From the NCBI GenBank assembly GCA_004172935.1, contig SDZD01000004.1:124001-188000 (forward strand): a stretch of DNA of 64,000 bases. The letters are read 5' to 3'. This document shows, one piece after another, positions 61,744-64,000 of the stretch (its first letter is position 1; each line of letters opens with the position of its first letter). Source of the DNA: a bacterium. GTDB taxonomy: Bacteria > Armatimonadota > Abditibacteriia > Abditibacteriales > Abditibacteriaceae. The position numbers were made by a program, and so were the translations under genes. The notes under the pieces are model-generated. The model saw only the letters and a list, made by a program, of their open reading frames with translations. It was not told the DNA's origin and did no database searches.

Positions 61744-63864
61744 ATGCGGTTTTCTTTCCTGGCCTCTTCTTTTCTCTCCTCCCTGTTGCTTTTCAATACA
61801 ATTGGCAGCAGTCAAGCCAAAGACGCGGTCAATGCTCCAACTGTTGAAGCCGCAGCCAAAGCAACATCTCCAGATATTTCCCTGCCTAATGGGGTATTAT
61901 CGGATTCCACGCGCTGGCAAATGTTGGAAGGCGCAGACGGCAATGGAAAAGCCACCTTGCGCCCCGGTCAAGGCCCTTCCGTTATTGTTAAAGGTGCATT
62001 GGCTACCCCTTTGGCGGTTGGCGACCTCCAACGTTCCAACCTGAACGGCACTCTCCGTTTTCGCGTTCCTGCCGAATGTCCCGATTGGACTTCGGTTGCC
62101 ATGACGTTCTACGGAAGTAATAACGCCCGCACCTACGCGATGGTCATCTTCAAGCGCCCTGATGCTCCCATCGGTCAGGGCGAAATACTCGTCGAAGGCA
62201 GCACTCGTAAGGCTTGTACCCTCACTCCCAACACCTGGTACACGATGGCGGTCAAACAAGCCCAGAAAACCCTCTCGGTAAAAATCTGGCCTGATGGAAC
62301 TCCTGAACCTACTCAATGGGCCTTGCAGGTGTCGGTAAGCAATCCTCAGGTCGAACGGGTTGGAGTCCGAACCTATGGCGGCGAAGTCGAAGTCGCGGGA
62401 CTAAAGATGTCGGGGCAACGTGGGCAAGCTCCCGTGCTGGATCGCTCTTTGTTCCCAACGCCCATTTTCGACCGTGAACCCGGCTACGTCGAGTTGTACT
62501 GGAAGGCGTGCGAACAGGCGTTCGCCCATGTTCTTGAGCAGCCGGGCTTGCCCCAACCTCGTTACATGGATGAGGCACTTTGGGACGATACCATCTGGAT
62601 TTGGGACACCTGCTTTATGGCGCTCTATTCGCGCTATGCGCCGCGCGCCCTCCCCGGCATCGAAAGCCTGCAAAATTTCTACGAACCAATGCACGACGGA
62701 GTCCGGCTCCATCTCGCCGATAGCCCCACCTCTATCATCGTTCAACATCCAGATAACCCTCCGCTTTTCGCCTGGGTCGAATGGCAATCGTACCAGATGA
62801 GCGGAGATAAAGCCCGCTTGCGCTGGCTCCTCAAAGACAAAAAGTTTCTTCAAAAGAACTATGATTGGTTCAACACCATTCACCGGGGCCAAACCTTCCC
62901 CTGGGCACGCGCGGGTGTCGCTCTAAGCCCACAGCCGCTAGGCTTCCAGTGGAATGGCGTCGCCAGCGGCATGGATAATTCGCCGCGTTTCGCCGGAAAA
63001 GATGTCTTGGCCATCGACGCCCTCGCGCAGCAGGGCCTCAATGCCAAATGCATCATGCTTATGGCCGCCGCCATCGGCGACTCCCAAATCCAAAAGCAAT
63101 TCCAGGCCGAATACTCGCGCATTCGCGACCTCATTAATACCCACTACTGGGACGAGGTCGATGGCTTCTACTACGACCTGATGCCCGATGGAAAGACCTT
63201 TTCTCGTGTGCGTACCCCCGCCTCGTTTTGGCCGATATTGGCTGGCATGGCGACTCCCCAACAAATAGAGCGTATGGCCGCGCATGTGCGCGACCCCAAA
63301 GACCTGGGAGGTATTGTGCCCTGGGTGACGGTCAGCCGCAGCGATCCTGCTTTCAACGCCGCTAACGGTAACTACTGGAACGGCGCCATGTGGTTGCCCA
63401 CTGCCTATATGGGTATCCGTGCGCTCACCGAGAATGGGCATGGCGAGTTGGCCGACCAAACTGCCGAAGCCGTGCTGCGCCATATGTATCTCACCTACCG
63501 AGATTACTCCCCCCACACCATTTGGGAATGCTACAACCCTTCTAAGCCCGAACCCGCCTATCATGGCAGCAATCTCGTCACTCCTAACTTCTGTGGTTGG
63601 TCGGCTCTCGGTCCCATTTCGCTCTTCATCGAGAACGTTATCGGCTTTCAATCAATTGATGCACAGAAGAATGTAGTGCAGTGGCGCCTCCATCAAACAG
63701 GGCGTCATGGCATCCGTGATCTGCGCTTCGGCAAAATTATAACCGACATCATTGCCGATGGGCAAAATCACATCAATGTTGTCTCTACGGGAGCTTTCAC
63801 TTTGGTTGTGAACGGGAAAAACTTCCGTGTGAAACAGGGCAAGAACGTGTTCTCCCTGACATGA
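61744..63864 (+). CDS. secreted GH63/mannosylglycerate-hydrolase-like alpha/alpha-barrel glycosidase
   Basis: A 706-residue exported protein (signal peptide ending SSQAKD). An N-terminal jelly-roll (about residues 55-220, with RFRVPAECPDWTSVAMTFYG) is LamG/concanavalin-like. A catalytic (alpha/alpha)6-barrel-like domain then has WDDTIWIWDTCFMALYSRY, KSVS-free ADSPTSIIVQHPDNPP, YYDLMPDG, YWNGAMWLPTAYMGIRAL and HTIWECYNPSKPEPAY. These segments match the MGH1/GH63-like family (mannosylglycerate or alpha-glucan/alpha-mannoside hydrolases). The Asp in WDT and Glu in WECYNP are good catalytic candidates. It lies 149 bp after GH106 on the same strand, so it probably belongs to the same polysaccharide-use unit. 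A short terminator follows. Confidence 0.8.
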   Translation: MRFSFLASSFLSSLLLFNTIGSSQAKDAVNAPTVEAAAKATSPDISLPNGVLSDSTRWQMLEGADGNGKATLRPGQGPSVIVKGALATPLAVGDLQRSNLNGTLRFRVPAECPDWTSVAMTFYGSNNARTYAMVIFKRPDAPIGQGEILVEGSTRKACTLTPNTWYTMAVKQAQKTLSVKIWPDGTPEPTQWALQVSVSNPQVERVGVRTYGGEVEVAGLKMSGQRGQAPVLDRSLFPTPIFDREPGYVELYWKACEQAFAHVLEQPGLPQPRYMDEALWDDTIWIWDTCFMALYSRYAPRALPGIESLQNFYEPMHDGVRLHLADSPTSIIVQHPDNPPLFAWVEWQSYQMSGDKARLRWLLKDKKFLQKNYDWFNTIHRGQTFPWARAGVALSPQPLGFQWNGVASGMDNSPRFAGKDVLAIDALAQQGLNAKCIMLMAAAIGDSQIQKQFQAEYSRIRDLINTHYWDEVDGFYYDLMPDGKTFSRVRTPASFWPILAGMATPQQIERMAAHVRDPKDLGGIVPWVTVSRSDPAFNAANGNYWNGAMWLPTAYMGIRALTENGHGELADQTAEAVLRHMYLTYRDYSPHTIWECYNPSKPEPAYHGSNLVTPNFCGWSALGPISLFIENVIGFQSIDAQKNVVQWRLHQTGRHGIRDLRFGKIITDIIADGQNHINVVSTGAFTLVVNGKNFRVKQGKNVFSLT

Positions 63865-63894
63865 GTTCGAGGTTTAGGAGCATAAATTAAGGGC

Positions 63895-63925
63895 AAACCC
63901 GACTGGGCAAAGCGGGTTTAGTTTG
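63895..63925 (+). terminator. short terminator hairpin
   Basis: AAACCCG pairs with CGGGTTT around an 11-base loop, followed by AGTTTGT, after the GH63-like gene. Confidence 0.6.
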
Positions 63926-64000
63926 TATTAGGGATTAGATGTATCAGAATGTAAATTGGCAAGAATAACGCAAAAAGCACTACTTGTTCGCCAGATTTAG

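Overview
The window looks like chromosome of a free-living, heterotrophic bacterium, most plausibly from the Armatimonadota/Abditibacteriota (inference from gene content, not from a marker search). Reasons: moderately GC-rich sequence; five prepilin-type proteins of the [20 protein letters not shown] ... H-x9-DG class that are expanded in Armatimonadota and Planctomycetota; many signal-peptide-bearing glycoside hydrolases and carbohydrate-binding proteins; and housekeeping genes of ordinary bacterial type. No rRNA, tRNA, CRISPR array, prophage or classical IS element was seen.

Layout. 0-6.3 kb: a secreted carboxypeptidase-regulatory-domain protein, a DUF192 protein, a GT4 glycosyltransferase, an Imm5-like protein, a YfhO-type membrane protein and a GtrA flippase-like protein. 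6.4-9.9 kb: a tightly packed minus-strand translation and export operon, def-fmt-rsmB-lepB. 10-17.8 kb: a secreted HExxH peptidase, a Calx-beta/PT-linker protein, a highly divergent sigma-54 (RpoN)-like protein, a DUF3187 outer-membrane-type protein and a first pseudopilin. 17.9-25.4 kb: ruvB, a zinc-ribbon/Ser-Thr kinase/beta-helix fusion, a Xer-type recombinase, and two peptide-ABC ATPase genes separated by a GxxExxY gene bracketed by about 40-bp inverted repeats. 25.4-33.5 kb: an unknown protein, a phosphodiester-glycosidase-like membrane protein, era, an SDR, a chagasin-like inhibitor, a receiver/zinc-ribbon protein, an SGNH esterase and glyS. 33.5-36.5 kb: tandem paralogues of unknown function and a lipoprotein. 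36.7-64 kb: a catabolic region with a GH5-like enzyme, a PHP-like protein, a dienelactone hydrolase, a GH42-like protein, an EEP nuclease/phosphatase, SGNH and YncE/phosphoesterase proteins, four more pseudopilins, an AraC regulator, and GH106 and GH63-like hydrolases.

How the genes fit together. def, fmt and rsmB share ATGA/CTGA stop-start overlaps and lie 6 bp from lepB, so maturation of new proteins and signal-peptide removal are probably co-transcribed. The right half reads as scattered plant or microbial polysaccharide-degradation units. In the last 9 kb an AraC regulator faces a rhamnosidase (GH106) and an alpha/alpha-barrel glycosidase, with two tandem pseudopilins behind it. Strong inverted-repeat terminators separate most units.

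Most notable: the GxxExxY cassette with terminal inverted repeats between two opp-type ATPases; the divergent sigma-54-like protein; a predicted CTG start for RsmB; the kinase fused to an exactly 46-residue-periodic beta-helix; and a pair of 16-18 bp palindromes spaced three helical turns apart in a divergent promoter region.
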